Below, one piece after another: positions 53,130 to 62,589 of a stretch of DNA of 64,000 nucleotides (the first letter of the stretch is position 1; every line of letters begins with the position of its first letter). The notes beneath the pieces were generated by a model. The model searched no databases. It was given only the letters and a program-made list of their open reading frames with translations, and was not told where the DNA came from. Position numbers and translations under genes: made by a program. The DNA is from Lachnospiraceae bacterium (GTDB lineage Bacteria > Bacillota > Clostridia > Lachnospirales > Lachnospiraceae): the NCBI GenBank assembly GCA_017399445.1, contig JAFQCM010000127.1:42312-106311 (forward strand), read 5' to 3'.

Positions 53130-55230
53130 TTTAATGAAAGAGGACATGAAAACCAGAATGTGGTTGGTTTTGCTTAACAATATTATATTATTTTTGAATT
53201 TTCCAATTGCTATTGCTATAGAAACACAAAAAATAGTGAAGTTTTTGGAGGAAGATCCATTGTTTCAGCTAGAAGATGCCATAGAGTCTCTTACATACTC
53301 AATTGGTGCATCCAATGGGATGACTTTAATTCTCGTGGTGTGTATGGCTTTTTTGGCGGCTATTAGTCAGTTTGGATATTTATACCAAAAAAGTCAGGTT
53401 GATTTGTATCATAGTCTTCCAATTAACAGAAAAAGAAGCTTTTTTATGAGATACCTAAATGGAATTATCGTATATGTTCTTCCGTATATAATATATTTAT
53501 TGATAGCAATGGTAATCATATCAGCTGCCGGTCTGGGGCAGATGGCAATTATTAAGGAAGCAGTTCTGGGACTTATGATTCATCTGGTAGGATATGTTTT
53601 ATGCTATTCTACAGCGGTTCTTGCAGTATGTATGACAGGAAATATTTTTTCAGGTGTATGTGGAATTGCAACTTTTAGTGGTTATGGAGTTTTAGTGACT
53701 TTTTTGGGACTTTCTATGACAAATGAGTATTTTAAGTCTTATATGTCAGAATATGGAAAGGTGGAAGAATTATTTTATTATTTCTCCCCATTAGGTGCAT
53801 ATTTGAAATTATCAGACTTAACGGATAAGTATTATTATGGGAATAGTGTCCTTTCGCCAAAGAACATCGTAATGTGGATGTTAGGTTGTATTATTGGAGC
53901 AGCAGTATTGAGCTTCTTATCTTATATGGCATATAAAAAGAGAAAATCCGAAAGTACGGGAAAATCCATTGCATTTTCTAAATCCAAAGGCGTGATTAAA
54001 GTATTTATTATGACAATGATTGTTTGCCTTGGGACTTTAATTTTTGGAACTCTTGGGTATGGAGCAGAAAATCTGTGGAAGGTGATTGGCTTCCTTGTAA
54101 GTCTTGTATTATCACATATTTTAATACAGATTATATATGAGTTGGATGTAAAAGCTATCAGAAAAGGACTGGTTTCTACGGGAATATCCGCAGGTTTGGG
54201 AATTCTGGTGTTTGCAGGATTTTATTATGGCGGTAAATTATATGACAGTAGTCAGGTTAATTGGGAAGAATTAGATTATGCAGCAGTTGGAATGGGAAGT
54301 GTGTATGGAGGATATAACAATTCCTATTATGACGTAGAAGAGCAGCAATATATGTATATAGATGAATTTGCTTTTGAAAATATGAAAATAGAAGATAAAG
54401 AGCTGATTCAGGAGTTTGCAAAAGAATGTATTTCTAATGATGAACAGAAAGAAAGTGCTACTAGAGTTAACTTTAAGTACACATTAAAAAATGGAAAGGA
54501 AGTATATAGGAGCTATGTGGTAAGCTATGACACTACAAGAAAATACATACCACAGTTAATGGAAAACCAGCAGTTTAAAGAAGGTTCTAATTATATTTTT
54601 AAATTAGATGCAGAAGAAATTGACTACTTGCGATATTATGAAGACTGGTCTAACTATGAAGAGAAAAAAATTAATATGAGCAAAGAAGAAATTGCTAACT
54701 TATTCAAAACATATAAGGAAGAGTACCTGGCAACCTCCTTTAAAGATTTAAATGAAAATGCACCAATATTTTGCTTTATGCCATGTGTAAACGAAGCAGA
54801 TTATGGTGAGAACTGGGAAATATGTAAAGTGTATGTGTATCCTACTTTTACAAAAACATTAGCATTATTGGAGGATGCAGGAATTAAAATCAAAGAAGTG
54901 AAACCAGAAGATATGAAAGAGATCAGTATTACAAAATTTGGAGAAGCCAATATGTATGGAGAGCTTACAAGTGAAGTGTCAGTTTCATATGATACTTCTG
55001 ATAAAATAGAAGAATTAGAAAAAGTTCTTAGCATAGGTGAGTTTGGATACTATACCAATTTTGATGGTGATGAAAACCTGGTAAACCAATATAATGTAAC
55101 AATTGCTATAGAAAATGGAAAGAGTGGAGTTGAATGGGTGAATGCAGTATTTATTAAGGAGATTCCAGAGTGGCTGGAAGAAGACATTAAAAATGCTGCA
55201 ATTAAAAATGAAATTGAACAGGCTGAGTAA
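53104..55230 (+). CDS. ABC transporter permease with large extracellular region
   Basis: A roughly 708-residue ABC-2-like permease. Residues 20-400 carry six to nine helices (LLNNIILFLNFPIAIA, GMTLILVVCMAFLAAISQFGYLYQKSQVDLYHSLPINR, VLPYIIYLLIAMVII). QVDLYHSLPINRKRSF is a permease motif of YtrC/YtrF-type exporters. The C-terminal 300 residues form a soluble domain, probably outside (DUF6449-like). ATG 53104 (GGAGG nine bases upstream) is chosen over the upstream frame. With the GntR and ATPase genes it forms a stress-induced export operon; substrate unknown. Confidence 0.85.
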   Translation: MISKNSFFSLMKEDMKTRMWLVLLNNIILFLNFPIAIAIETQKIVKFLEEDPLFQLEDAIESLTYSIGASNGMTLILVVCMAFLAAISQFGYLYQKSQVDLYHSLPINRKRSFFMRYLNGIIVYVLPYIIYLLIAMVIISAAGLGQMAIIKEAVLGLMIHLVGYVLCYSTAVLAVCMTGNIFSGVCGIATFSGYGVLVTFLGLSMTNEYFKSYMSEYGKVEELFYYFSPLGAYLKLSDLTDKYYYGNSVLSPKNIVMWMLGCIIGAAVLSFLSYMAYKKRKSESTGKSIAFSKSKGVIKVFIMTMIVCLGTLIFGTLGYGAENLWKVIGFLVSLVLSHILIQIIYELDVKAIRKGLVSTGISAGLGILVFAGFYYGGKLYDSSQVNWEELDYAAVGMGSVYGGYNNSYYDVEEQQYMYIDEFAFENMKIEDKELIQEFAKECISNDEQKESATRVNFKYTLKNGKEVYRSYVVSYDTTRKYIPQLMENQQFKEGSNYIFKLDAEEIDYLRYYEDWSNYEEKKINMSKEEIANLFKTYKEEYLATSFKDLNENAPIFCFMPCVNEADYGENWEICKVYVYPTFTKTLALLEDAGIKIKEVKPEDMKEISITKFGEANMYGELTSEVSVSYDTSDKIEELEKVLSIGEFGYYTNFDGDENLVNQYNVTIAIENGKSGVEWVNAVFIKEIPEWLEEDIKNAAIKNEIEQAE

Positions 55231-55232
55231 AG

Positions 55233-55281
55233 GAGAAGGGGTACCATGCCGTCTTAAGAAGACAGCATGGTACCCCTTCTC
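55233..55281. repeat. Large GC-rich inverted repeat
   Basis: A 49-base palindrome (arms 55233-55249 and 55265-55281 fully complementary, inner GTCTT/AAGAC) just past the permease stop. No T-run follows, so it may be a weak bidirectional terminator or an inserted palindromic unit. Confidence 0.75.
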
Positions 55282-55303
55282 GGCGTCCGTGCAACCACTC
55301 ATT

Positions 55304-56401
55304 TTAATTATTCATATAAATAATCCTAGTCACATTCCCTTTCTGTGAAATCACATCCTGTAAAGTCTTATTAGAATATTTTCCAGGATCAAAAATTAAA
55401 AATTTATCAGCAGAAATATCTTTTCCACCAGAGTATCCATACACAGTAACCCAATGCATTCCGCCATAAGAATTCTGTAAACAAACAGAAGCCATTTTTC
55501 CTTCTGATAAAAGCTGATACAGTCTTGGTAAAGCCACATATGTAGTACAATACTCCTGTGACCATCTGTTTGGCAGACTTCCCCAGATTAACGCTCCACC
55601 AGAAGTATAAAGTCTGGTATTTCGTGCCAGCTGTGTTGGAAGAGTTTCATTTCCATAATAGGTCATAATCAATGCAATATTGCAGGTCAGACACCCGGAA
55701 CGAGCCAAAGAATAAGAAGAATTTCCAAGCATAACACGCTGGTAAGCGGTTTGTGTCTGAACATATGGAAAACTATAATATTGGTTAATTGGCAGGTTAT
55801 AATCCTGTAATATGATTTTCGGATATTGGTAATCCCACTGAGCATACAAGGTAGTGTTTTTTGTAATTTTAACTTTGCTATTGGAAGTAATCTGTGTACC
55901 CTTAGTCTTTTTGGTAAACCACCCTTTAAAAGTATAGCCTGTTTTTGTAGGTGTTGGAAGAGTTCCATATTTTGAGCCATAAGTTACTTTGCAATTGGAT
56001 TTGGAAACTTTTCCACCTCTGGCATTTAGTTTTACTTTATATGTATTTACCTTCCAGCGGGCATAAAGTGTATGGTCTTCTGTGATAGTCACTTTAGTAG
56101 AAGATTTTACCTTCTTTCCAGCTGTTGGATCCGTATACCAGCCCTTAAAGGTGTAACCTGTTCGCTTTGGCGTAGGCAGTTTTCCATATTTCTTTCCGAG
56201 GAAAACCATTTTATCCTCATAAGAACTGGAAGTTTTATAATTTAAATCATAATTCACCTGTACGGTTGCTTTTGGCATTGGGATTGCAGTTGCAGTTGGT
56301 GATGGTGTAATAGAAGCTGCATTTGTGGTGAGTGACCGATCTGCGAAAAGAATAAGAAATAGAAGCAGAAACGGTATAGTACATTTAAAAAAATTCCTCA
56401 T
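55304..56401 (-). CDS. Secreted C39-like cysteine peptidase with InlB-type repeats
   Basis: A 365-residue secreted protein: signal peptide (PFLLLFLILFADRSLTTNA), a short Pro/Thr linker, two Listeria-Bacteroides (InlB B/Flg_new-like) repeats (about 55-120 and 121-195, each with GYTFKGW and LYA(R/Q)W), and a C39-like papain-fold domain (about 200-365). Catalytic candidates are Cys in SGCLTCNIALIMTYYG, His in MHWVTVYGYS and Asp in IFDPGK. It probably acts on the cell surface or in the medium. No export system is linked. Confidence 0.88.
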   Translation of the reverse strand: MRNFFKCTIPFLLLFLILFADRSLTTNAASITPSPTATAIPMPKATVQVNYDLNYKTSSSYEDKMVFLGKKYGKLPTPKRTGYTFKGWYTDPTAGKKVKSSTKVTITEDHTLYARWKVNTYKVKLNARGGKVSKSNCKVTYGSKYGTLPTPTKTGYTFKGWFTKKTKGTQITSNSKVKITKNTTLYAQWDYQYPKIILQDYNLPINQYYSFPYVQTQTAYQRVMLGNSSYSLARSGCLTCNIALIMTYYGNETLPTQLARNTRLYTSGGALIWGSLPNRWSQEYCTTYVALPRLYQLLSEGKMASVCLQNSYGGMHWVTVYGYSGGKDISADKFLIFDPGKYSNKTLQDVISQKGNVTRIIYMNN

Positions 56402-56557
56402 TGTTGTATAGTTCCTTCCTTTGTAAATTGCTTAAAAAGCTTATACATATACTATACCTTGTTCAAGCTTAAGACGCAAGTATAAAAAACTTCCAATGGA
56501 AATATTGTACCTTATTAGTCCGGTTATTTACGAAATACTATATGTGGAATAGAAAAA

Positions 56558-57865
56558 TCAAGATTTTTTTAAAGAATGACAATGGAGCAGGCTAATTAAT
56601 ATTTCGCAAGCTAAAATCCCCCATAGATAACCCATAATACCAACGTTAGGAATGGCAAAAATGACAAAGCAGATACGAAGTATCAGCCCGGCAATATTAT
56701 GAAGAAAAGAGGTGACCGTTTTACCAAGTCCATTTAAAATACTTTCAAAGGTGATGCTAAGGCAGAGGAATGGACATATAAAAGCCAGTGTTTTGATAAA
56801 GTGACCGGCAAGGGTACTTTGAAAGAAAAATTCTCCTAAATACTTCCCTAAAATAAAAAAGACTGCCGTAAGGGAAAAACCAAATCCAATACTTAAAAGA
56901 AAGGATTTATATATGGCAGAATTAATGAGTTTCTGATTGCCCGCAGCCTTAGCTTCTGCAATAGTTGGAAGCAGTAAAGTAGCGATGGAATTGGTAATGG
57001 CTGAAGGAAAAAGAATAAAGGGGAGAGCCATTCCTGTTAAAGTTCCATAAACGCTTAAGGCTTCTTTATTGGTCATGCCAAATGCTGCAAGTGTGAAAGG
57101 GAGTAAGATGGCCTCTACACTTTGGAGTAAATGAAGGGAAAGTCGGTTCACACTTAAAGGAAATCCTAGGGTAATGATTGGTTTAAAGTACATTTTTCCC
57201 GTAGTTTTAAAAAATTTATCTGACGAATGGAAGGTTAGTACAGTAAGACAAAAGAGCATGGAAACGGCTTCTCCAAGCACAATGCCAATTACTGCAATGT
57301 AAATCCCAATAGGGCTATTTTGATTTTCTAAAATATGACAGATAATAAGGACAGAACAAACTCTTACCAGCTGTTCTACTAATTGAGAAGAGGCAGGTAT
57401 CATGGTTTGTTTCGCACCATAATAATATCCGCAAATACAAGAATGAATAGCACAAAATGGAAGAGAAAGTGCGATTATTTTAAATAAAAGCCCACATCGG
57501 ATTTCGTTATAAATATGTAAAGATAAAAAATCCGCTGCCAGAATCAGGCAGACTCCCGTTATAATAGAGAGAGTAACAGAAAGAAGCAATCCGCTAAACA
57601 ACACCATTTTCGCACCATCGTTATCATTTTCAGCGTTTTTTTCAGCACAAAGTTTGGAAATTGCAGTGGTAATACCACAGGTGGTAATGGCGTGACAAAT
57701 GGCAGTAACCGGAAAGATTAACTGATAAATTCCCATTCCTTCTGCACCAATTTTGTTAGATAAGAATATTCTATAAAAGAAACCAATAATTTTACTGATA
57801 AATCCAGTCATGGTTAGAATAAAAGTTCCTTTTATAAAAGCTGCTTTTTTGCCTGATATTATCAT
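56558..57865 (-). CDS. SpoVB-like lipid flippase (MOP superfamily)
   Basis: About 435 residues with 12-14 transmembrane helices. KGTFILTMTGFISKIIGFFYRIFLSNKIGAEGMGIYQLIFP near the N-terminus is the SpoVB/MurJ-like start. The family flips undecaprenyl-linked intermediates for cortex or envelope synthesis; SpoVB is a sporulation member. ATG 57865 is taken as start, with ATG 57886 possible; neither has a strong ribosome site. It is divergent from the cysteine desulfurase gene. Confidence 0.85.
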   Translation of the reverse strand: MIISGKKAAFIKGTFILTMTGFISKIIGFFYRIFLSNKIGAEGMGIYQLIFPVTAICHAITTCGITTAISKLCAEKNAENDNDGAKMVLFSGLLLSVTLSIITGVCLILAADFLSLHIYNEIRCGLLFKIIALSLPFCAIHSCICGYYYGAKQTMIPASSQLVEQLVRVCSVLIICHILENQNSPIGIYIAVIGIVLGEAVSMLFCLTVLTFHSSDKFFKTTGKMYFKPIITLGFPLSVNRLSLHLLQSVEAILLPFTLAAFGMTNKEALSVYGTLTGMALPFILFPSAITNSIATLLLPTIAEAKAAGNQKLINSAIYKSFLLSIGFGFSLTAVFFILGKYLGEFFFQSTLAGHFIKTLAFICPFLCLSITFESILNGLGKTVTSFLHNIAGLILRICFVIFAIPNVGIMGYLWGILACEILISLLHCHSLKKS

Positions 57866-57987
57866 TTTTACTAACCTAAAATCCAAAAGTTAATATAGTA
57901 TATGGGAAATAATCAAATATATACATGAATTTAATAGAGGAAAAGCAGAAAGAAAAATTAGTTGTTGCTGAAAGAGGAGGGAAAAAA

Positions 57988-59139
57988 TTGGAGAATATTA
58001 TTTATCTGGATAATGCAGCAACCACACGACCAAGAAAAGAAGTGGTAGAGGTTATGCTTCCTCTCCTGGAAGAAAAATATGCCAATCCATCCAGTATGTA
58101 TGGTATTGCATTAGAAAATCAAAAGGTACTGTTGGAAAGCCGGAAAATCATTGCTTCCACCTTAGGAGCGGAACCGGAGGAAATTTATTTTACTGCAGGA
58201 GGAAGTGAGTCAGATAACTGGGCTTTAAAAGGCATCGCCCATGGCAACAGAGAAAAAGGACATCATATTATTACTACAGAAATTGAGCACCATGCAATTT
58301 TAAATTCCTGTGAATATCTAAAAGAACAAGGATATGAAATTACTTATCTGGGAGTGGATGAAAAAGGAAGAATAAATTTGAATGAATTAGAACAGGCAAT
58401 CAGAGAGGATACAATATTGGTTTCTATTATGGCAGCGAATAATGAAATAGGTACTATAGAGCCTATTAGAGAAGCTGCTATGATTGCAAGAAGTAAAAAG
58501 GTTTTATTTCATACAGATGCAGTACAGATGTATGGACAACTGCCAATGGACGTCAATCATTTAGGAGTAGATTTGTTAAGTGCCAGTGGGCATAAATTCA
58601 ATGGACCAAGAGGTAGTGGCTTTTTGTATATCCGTAAAGGTGTAAAAATAAGTCCTTGTATTCATGGTGGAGGCCAGGAAGGTGGTATGCGGGCAGGAAC
58701 GGAGAATACCGCTGCCATTGCAGGGATTGCCAAAGCAGCAGAAATTGCAGTTCGTACTATGAATTACAGAATACAAAAAGAAACTTACCAGCGGAATTAT
58801 TTGATTAGCAGGATTTTAAGAGAAATACCATATGTACGGTTAAATGGACATTCAAAATATCGTTTACCTTCCAATGCAAATTTTTGTTTTGAAGGGATTG
58901 AAGGAGAGTCGTTGTTGATTTTATTGGACATGAAAGGGATTTGTGCTTCGGCAGGTTCGGCCTGTACTACAGGAAATACAGATCCTTCTCATGTGTTGAA
59001 AGCCATTGGTTTGGATGAAAAAGAAGCGAATGCCTCTTTAAGGCTGACTTTAAATGAAGAAACCACAAAAAAGGAACTGGATTATGTAATAGAGGTTATG
59101 AAAGAAAGTGTGAAATCTCTTAGAGAAATGTCTAGTTGA
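57988..59139 (+). CDS. Cysteine desulfurase (NifS/IscS type)
   Basis: PLP enzyme that takes sulfur from cysteine for Fe-S clusters or tRNA thiolation. IIYLDNAATTRP is the family N-terminus, with EIEHHAILNSCEYL, the PLP lysine in SASGHKFNGPRGSG and the persulfide Cys in GICASAGSACTTG. About 383 residues from TTG 57988, which follows GAGGAGGG; the open frame starts at ATG 57925 but the first 21 residues are atypical. Partner ThiI/MnmA or IscU not in the window. Confidence 0.93.
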   Translation: MENIIYLDNAATTRPRKEVVEVMLPLLEEKYANPSSMYGIALENQKVLLESRKIIASTLGAEPEEIYFTAGGSESDNWALKGIAHGNREKGHHIITTEIEHHAILNSCEYLKEQGYEITYLGVDEKGRINLNELEQAIREDTILVSIMAANNEIGTIEPIREAAMIARSKKVLFHTDAVQMYGQLPMDVNHLGVDLLSASGHKFNGPRGSGFLYIRKGVKISPCIHGGGQEGGMRAGTENTAAIAGIAKAAEIAVRTMNYRIQKETYQRNYLISRILREIPYVRLNGHSKYRLPSNANFCFEGIEGESLLILLDMKGICASAGSACTTGNTDPSHVLKAIGLDEKEANASLRLTLNEETTKKELDYVIEVMKESVKSLREMSS

Positions 59140-59165
59140 CAGTATCAAGGGTTTTGAACTATAAT
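59136..59165 (+). promoter_or_regulatory. nrdR promoter
   Basis: Perfect TTGACA and TATAAT with an 18-base spacer, starting at the stop codon of the cysteine desulfurase gene. Confidence 0.85.
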
Positions 59166-59214
59166 AGTAAGCGTAAAAGTAGAGTTAATAAGGCAGTTAG
59201 CTTTGGAGGAACAG

Positions 59215-59664
59215 ATGAAGTGTCCATTTTGTAATAATGAAAATACAAGAGTAATTGATTCAAGACCAGCGGAAGATAATAGTTCTATCCGTCGCAGAAG
59301 ATTGTGTGATGAATGTGGGAAACGTTTTACTACTTATGAGAAGATAGAAACTATTCCTTTGGTAGTAATTAAAAAAGATAATAACAGAGAACCGTATGAC
59401 CGTTCTAAGATAGAAGCGGGAGTAATGAGGGCATGCCATAAAAGACCAATATCTGTGAATGAAATTAATGAGTTAATAGATGAAGTAGAAACCACTATTT
59501 TCAATCGGGAAGAACGGGAGATTGAAAGCAAGGTAATTGGCGAATTGGTTATGGATAAATTAAAAGATTTAGAGGCCGTTGCTTATGTGCGTTTTGCTTC
59601 TGTTTATAGAGAATTTAAAGATGTGAATACATTTATGGACGAATTAAAGAAAATGCTTACTTAA
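59215..59664 (+). CDS. nrdR: Transcriptional repressor NrdR
   Basis: A 149-residue ATP-cone regulator of ribonucleotide reductase genes. The zinc ribbon is MKCPFCNNENTRVIDSR with LCDECGKRFTTYE; the ATP-cone occupies residues 45-140 (VIKKDNNREPYDRSKIEAGVMRAC). Start ATG 59215 with GGAGG five bases upstream; the frame extends to a TTG at 59203. It senses dATP/ATP and represses nrd genes that lie elsewhere. Followed by a good terminator. Confidence 0.97.
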   Translation: MKCPFCNNENTRVIDSRPAEDNSSIRRRRLCDECGKRFTTYEKIETIPLVVIKKDNNREPYDRSKIEAGVMRACHKRPISVNEINELIDEVETTIFNREEREIESKVIGELVMDKLKDLEAVAYVRFASVYREFKDVNTFMDELKKMLT

Positions 59665-59668
59665 TAGG

Positions 59669-59700
59669 GCAAAATATCCGTTGAAGCTGATTCAACGGAT
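59669..59700 (+). terminator. nrdR terminator
   Basis: ATATCCGTTGAA pairs with TTCAACGGATAT followed by TTTTCTG. Confidence 0.9.
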
Positions 59701-59744
59701 ATTTTTCTGCCTGTTTAGAAAGCCCTGTAAAGAGAGGAATGAAT

Positions 59745-61040
59745 ATGGAATTACCAGTAAAATTTTTAGAAAGAATGGAAAATATGTTAGGAGAAGAGTA
59801 TGCAGAATTTCTTGCTTCCTATGAAAAAGAGAGAGTCTATGGTCTTAGAATTAATACATTAAAAATGCAGGCAGAAGAAGCATTAAGAAAGCTTCCTTTT
59901 CAGTTAGAACCTGTTTCCTGGTGTGACACAGGATTTTATTATAAGGAAGAGGAACGTCCGGGAAAAAGTCCTTATCATGAAGCCGGACTTTATTATATTC
60001 AGGAACCTAGTGCAATGATTACTGCAGAACTGGCACAGATAAAGCCGGGAGAAAAGGTACTGGATTTATGTGCAGCACCAGGAGGAAAAACCACACAAAT
60101 TGCTTGTAAGCTTCAGGGAGAAGGAATTCTGGTTTCTAATGAAATCAATTCTGCAAGAGCCGCCATATTGTCCCAAAATGTAGAACGTATGGGTATTAAA
60201 AATGGAATTGTTACGAATGAAAATCCAAAACGGTTAAGTGAACATTTTGTATCCTATTTTGATAAAATTATTGTTGATGCGCCATGTTCTGGAGAGGGAA
60301 TGTTTAAAAAAGAACCAATAGCAGTAGCAGAGTGGAGTGAAGAGAATGTAGAAAATTGTGCAAAACGTCAGGCAGAAATTCTTACTTGTGCAGCGAAAAT
60401 GTTAAAGCCGGGAGGCAGAATTGTTTATTCCACCTGTACTTTTGCAAAACAGGAAAATGAGGATACCATAGAAAACTTTGTAAAGGAAAATGAGGAGTTT
60501 CAGATAATCAGTATGCACAGAATATGGCCACATAAAGAAAAGGGAGAGGGACATTTTGCAGCGGTACTGGAAAAAGAAGGAGAAGTTGGAACGGCAAGAG
60601 AAATCCTGTGGGGAAGGAAAATAGAGAAATCTTTACTGAAACAATATGAGGAGTTTGCAAAAGATACTCTGCAAATTTCTTTTGACAAAGAATTTATTAT
60701 GTTTGGAGATAATCTATATGCTTTACCAGCAGGAGCCCCTAATTTAGACAAGCTAAAAGTACTTCGTCCGGGACTTCATTTGGGTAGCTTTAAAAAGAAG
60801 CGTTTTGAACCTTCTCATGCGTTGTCCCACGCATTAAAGCCGGAAGAATGCAAACATGTTCTAAATTTAAGTTATGAACAGCTGGAAGTACTTTCTTATT
60901 TAAAAGGAGAAACCATTCACAAAGAGGGCGAAGAAAAAGGTTGGTATCTTGTATGCGTAGAAGGAATTCCTATGGGATTTGCCAAGTATAGTAATGGAAT
61001 GTTTAAGAATCATTACCCAAAAGGACTTAGAATATTTTAA
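59745..61040 (+). CDS. RsmF/NOL1-type RNA cytosine-C5 methyltransferase
   Basis: About 431 residues: a Rossmann SAM domain with VLDLCAAPGGKTTQIA (residues ~108-123), VDAPCSGEGMFKK and IVYSTCTF, carrying the two Cys used in catalysis by this family, plus an N-terminal RNA-binding region and a C-terminal RsmF/PUA-like domain (about 330-431). It should methylate a cytosine in 16S rRNA. ATG 59745 has AGAGAGG seven bases upstream; ATG 59739 is too close to it. A bidirectional terminator follows. Confidence 0.92.
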   Translation: MELPVKFLERMENMLGEEYAEFLASYEKERVYGLRINTLKMQAEEALRKLPFQLEPVSWCDTGFYYKEEERPGKSPYHEAGLYYIQEPSAMITAELAQIKPGEKVLDLCAAPGGKTTQIACKLQGEGILVSNEINSARAAILSQNVERMGIKNGIVTNENPKRLSEHFVSYFDKIIVDAPCSGEGMFKKEPIAVAEWSEENVENCAKRQAEILTCAAKMLKPGGRIVYSTCTFAKQENEDTIENFVKENEEFQIISMHRIWPHKEKGEGHFAAVLEKEGEVGTAREILWGRKIEKSLLKQYEEFAKDTLQISFDKEFIMFGDNLYALPAGAPNLDKLKVLRPGLHLGSFKKKRFEPSHALSHALKPEECKHVLNLSYEQLEVLSYLKGETIHKEGEEKGWYLVCVEGIPMGFAKYSNGMFKNHYPKGLRIF

Positions 61041-61054
61041 AAATATTAAAAAAG

Positions 61055-61097
61055 AATAAAAAGAAAGCAGTCAACTGACGGGATTGACTGCTTTTTT
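61055..61097. terminator. Bidirectional terminator
   Basis: AAGCAGTCAA pairs with TTGACTGCTT, flanked by A-rich and T-rich runs, between rsmF-like (plus) and rpsT (minus). Confidence 0.85.
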
Positions 61098-61115
61098 GTT
61101 TACATATATTCTTAA

Positions 61116-61379
61116 TTAAGCAATAGAATTAACAGCTTTTGCTAAACGAGAAACTTTTCTGGCAGCATTGTTTTTGTGGTAGATACCTTTAGAAGCAGCC
61201 ATATCAATTTTCTTGCTTGCAATTAATAAAGCTTCTTTTGCAGCAGCAGCATCTTTAGCAGCTACAGCAGCTTCTACCTTTTTAATGTAAGTCTTAACTT
61301 CAGACTTGATTGCCTTATTTCTTTCTGTTTTAGTTGCGATAACTTTAATTCTTTTCTTAGCTGATTTAATGTTAGCCAA
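61116..61379 (-). CDS. rpsT: 30S ribosomal protein S20
   Basis: An 87-residue basic helical protein starting MANIKSAKKRIKVIATKTERN with the GIYHKNNAARKVSRLAKAVN end; a primary binder of 16S rRNA 5' and 3' domains. The minus orientation relative to gpr is the same as in B. subtilis. ATG is preceded by GGAGG. The 0.19-kb region before gpr is likely the S20 leader and promoter; I see no known riboswitch. Confidence 0.97.
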   Translation of the reverse strand: MANIKSAKKRIKVIATKTERNKAIKSEVKTYIKKVEAAVAAKDAAAAKEALLIASKKIDMAASKGIYHKNNAARKVSRLAKAVNSIA

Positions 61380-61568
61380 ATCCGTACACCTCCATGGGAT
61401 AATAATTAATTTTATTGTTTCAATACGTTTTGGTTTGCATTAAACGGACACGGACGTTAATGTAAACACACTAGATTATAATAGAACAAACATCTTCTCA
61501 TGTCAATACATATTTTAGTATTTTTTGCAAAAAATAGTGTTAAATCTGAAAATGGAGTGTGAAGTGGA

Positions 61569-62525
61569 ATGAGTGAATTTCGTGTGCGTACGGATCTTGC
61601 AGTAGAAGCCAAAGAAAGTTTTGAAGAAGATAATGTGGAAATACGAGGTGTCCGAATTGATGAGGATTATGATGAGAAAAACGAAATTAATATTACAAGA
61701 GTAGTGATTGAAACTAAAAATGGTGCCAAAGCCATGGGAAAGCCTATGGGAACTTATATTACCTTAGAAGCACCTAATATGGCAATCCCAGATGATGATT
61801 ATCACAGAGAAATATCAAAAGTACTATCCGGATACATTAAAGAATTGTTGGTAGATTTTACAAAGGAGCATTCAGTGTTAATTGTAGGGCTGGGAAACCG
61901 GGAAGTGACGCCAGACTCTTTAGGACCGTTGGTAGTAAATAACTTATTAATTACCAGACATGTAGTAAGGGAGTATGGAAAATATGCCATGGGTAAGGAA
62001 AAAGTAAATTCTGTTAGTAGTATTGTTCCTGGAGTAATGGCACAAACCGGTATGGAGTCCGCAGAAATTGTAAAAGGTGTCATTGAGGAAACACAGCCGG
62101 ATTTACTAATTGTGGTAGATGCACTGGCAGCAAGAAGTACCAAAAGATTAAACCGAACCATACAGATTACAGATACAGGAATTAACCCAGGTTCCGGGGT
62201 GGGCAATCATAGAAATGCCATTAATAGTGAGATAATGGGAATTCCGGTAATTTCCATAGGCGTGCCTACGGTAGTAGATGCAGCGGTGATTGTGAATGAT
62301 GCCATGGAAAATATGCTGCAGGCAATGGAAGAAGCAGAAAGCTTAAAAAGTATAGGAAATGTATTAAATACCTTCAATGTAGCAGAAAAGCAGGAGTTGT
62401 TTCGGGAGCTGTTATCACCTCAGTTAAACACTATGTTTGTAACACCCAAAGATATTGATGAAACTATGAAGCGGTTAAGCTTTACCATATCAGAAGCACT
62501 AAATATGGTATTTCAGACTTCCTAG
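61569..62525 (+). CDS. gpr: Germination protease GPR
   Basis: A 318-residue aspartate-type endopeptidase of small acid-soluble spore proteins. It starts with a short propeptide that ends near VRTDLAVEAKESF, the autocleavage region. Hallmarks: VGLGNREVTPDSLGPLVVNNLLITRH, SIVPGVMAQTGMES, VDALAARSTKRLNRTIQITDTGINPGSGVGNHR. Made in the forespore as a zymogen and active only after germination-linked pH changes. spoIIP follows by 64 bases. Confidence 0.97.
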   Translation: MSEFRVRTDLAVEAKESFEEDNVEIRGVRIDEDYDEKNEINITRVVIETKNGAKAMGKPMGTYITLEAPNMAIPDDDYHREISKVLSGYIKELLVDFTKEHSVLIVGLGNREVTPDSLGPLVVNNLLITRHVVREYGKYAMGKEKVNSVSSIVPGVMAQTGMESAEIVKGVIEETQPDLLIVVDALAARSTKRLNRTIQITDTGINPGSGVGNHRNAINSEIMGIPVISIGVPTVVDAAVIVNDAMENMLQAMEEAESLKSIGNVLNTFNVAEKQELFRELLSPQLNTMFVTPKDIDETMKRLSFTISEALNMVFQTS

Positions 62526-62589
62526 ATGCATATAATAGAAAAGTGAATAAAGAAAAGCTTTTATTCAATTCTAACCCAGGGGGAAGTAT

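Noticed and set aside
61380..61568. S20 leader autoregulatory structure
   Set aside because: No defined hairpin matching a known r-protein leader could be identified by eye.
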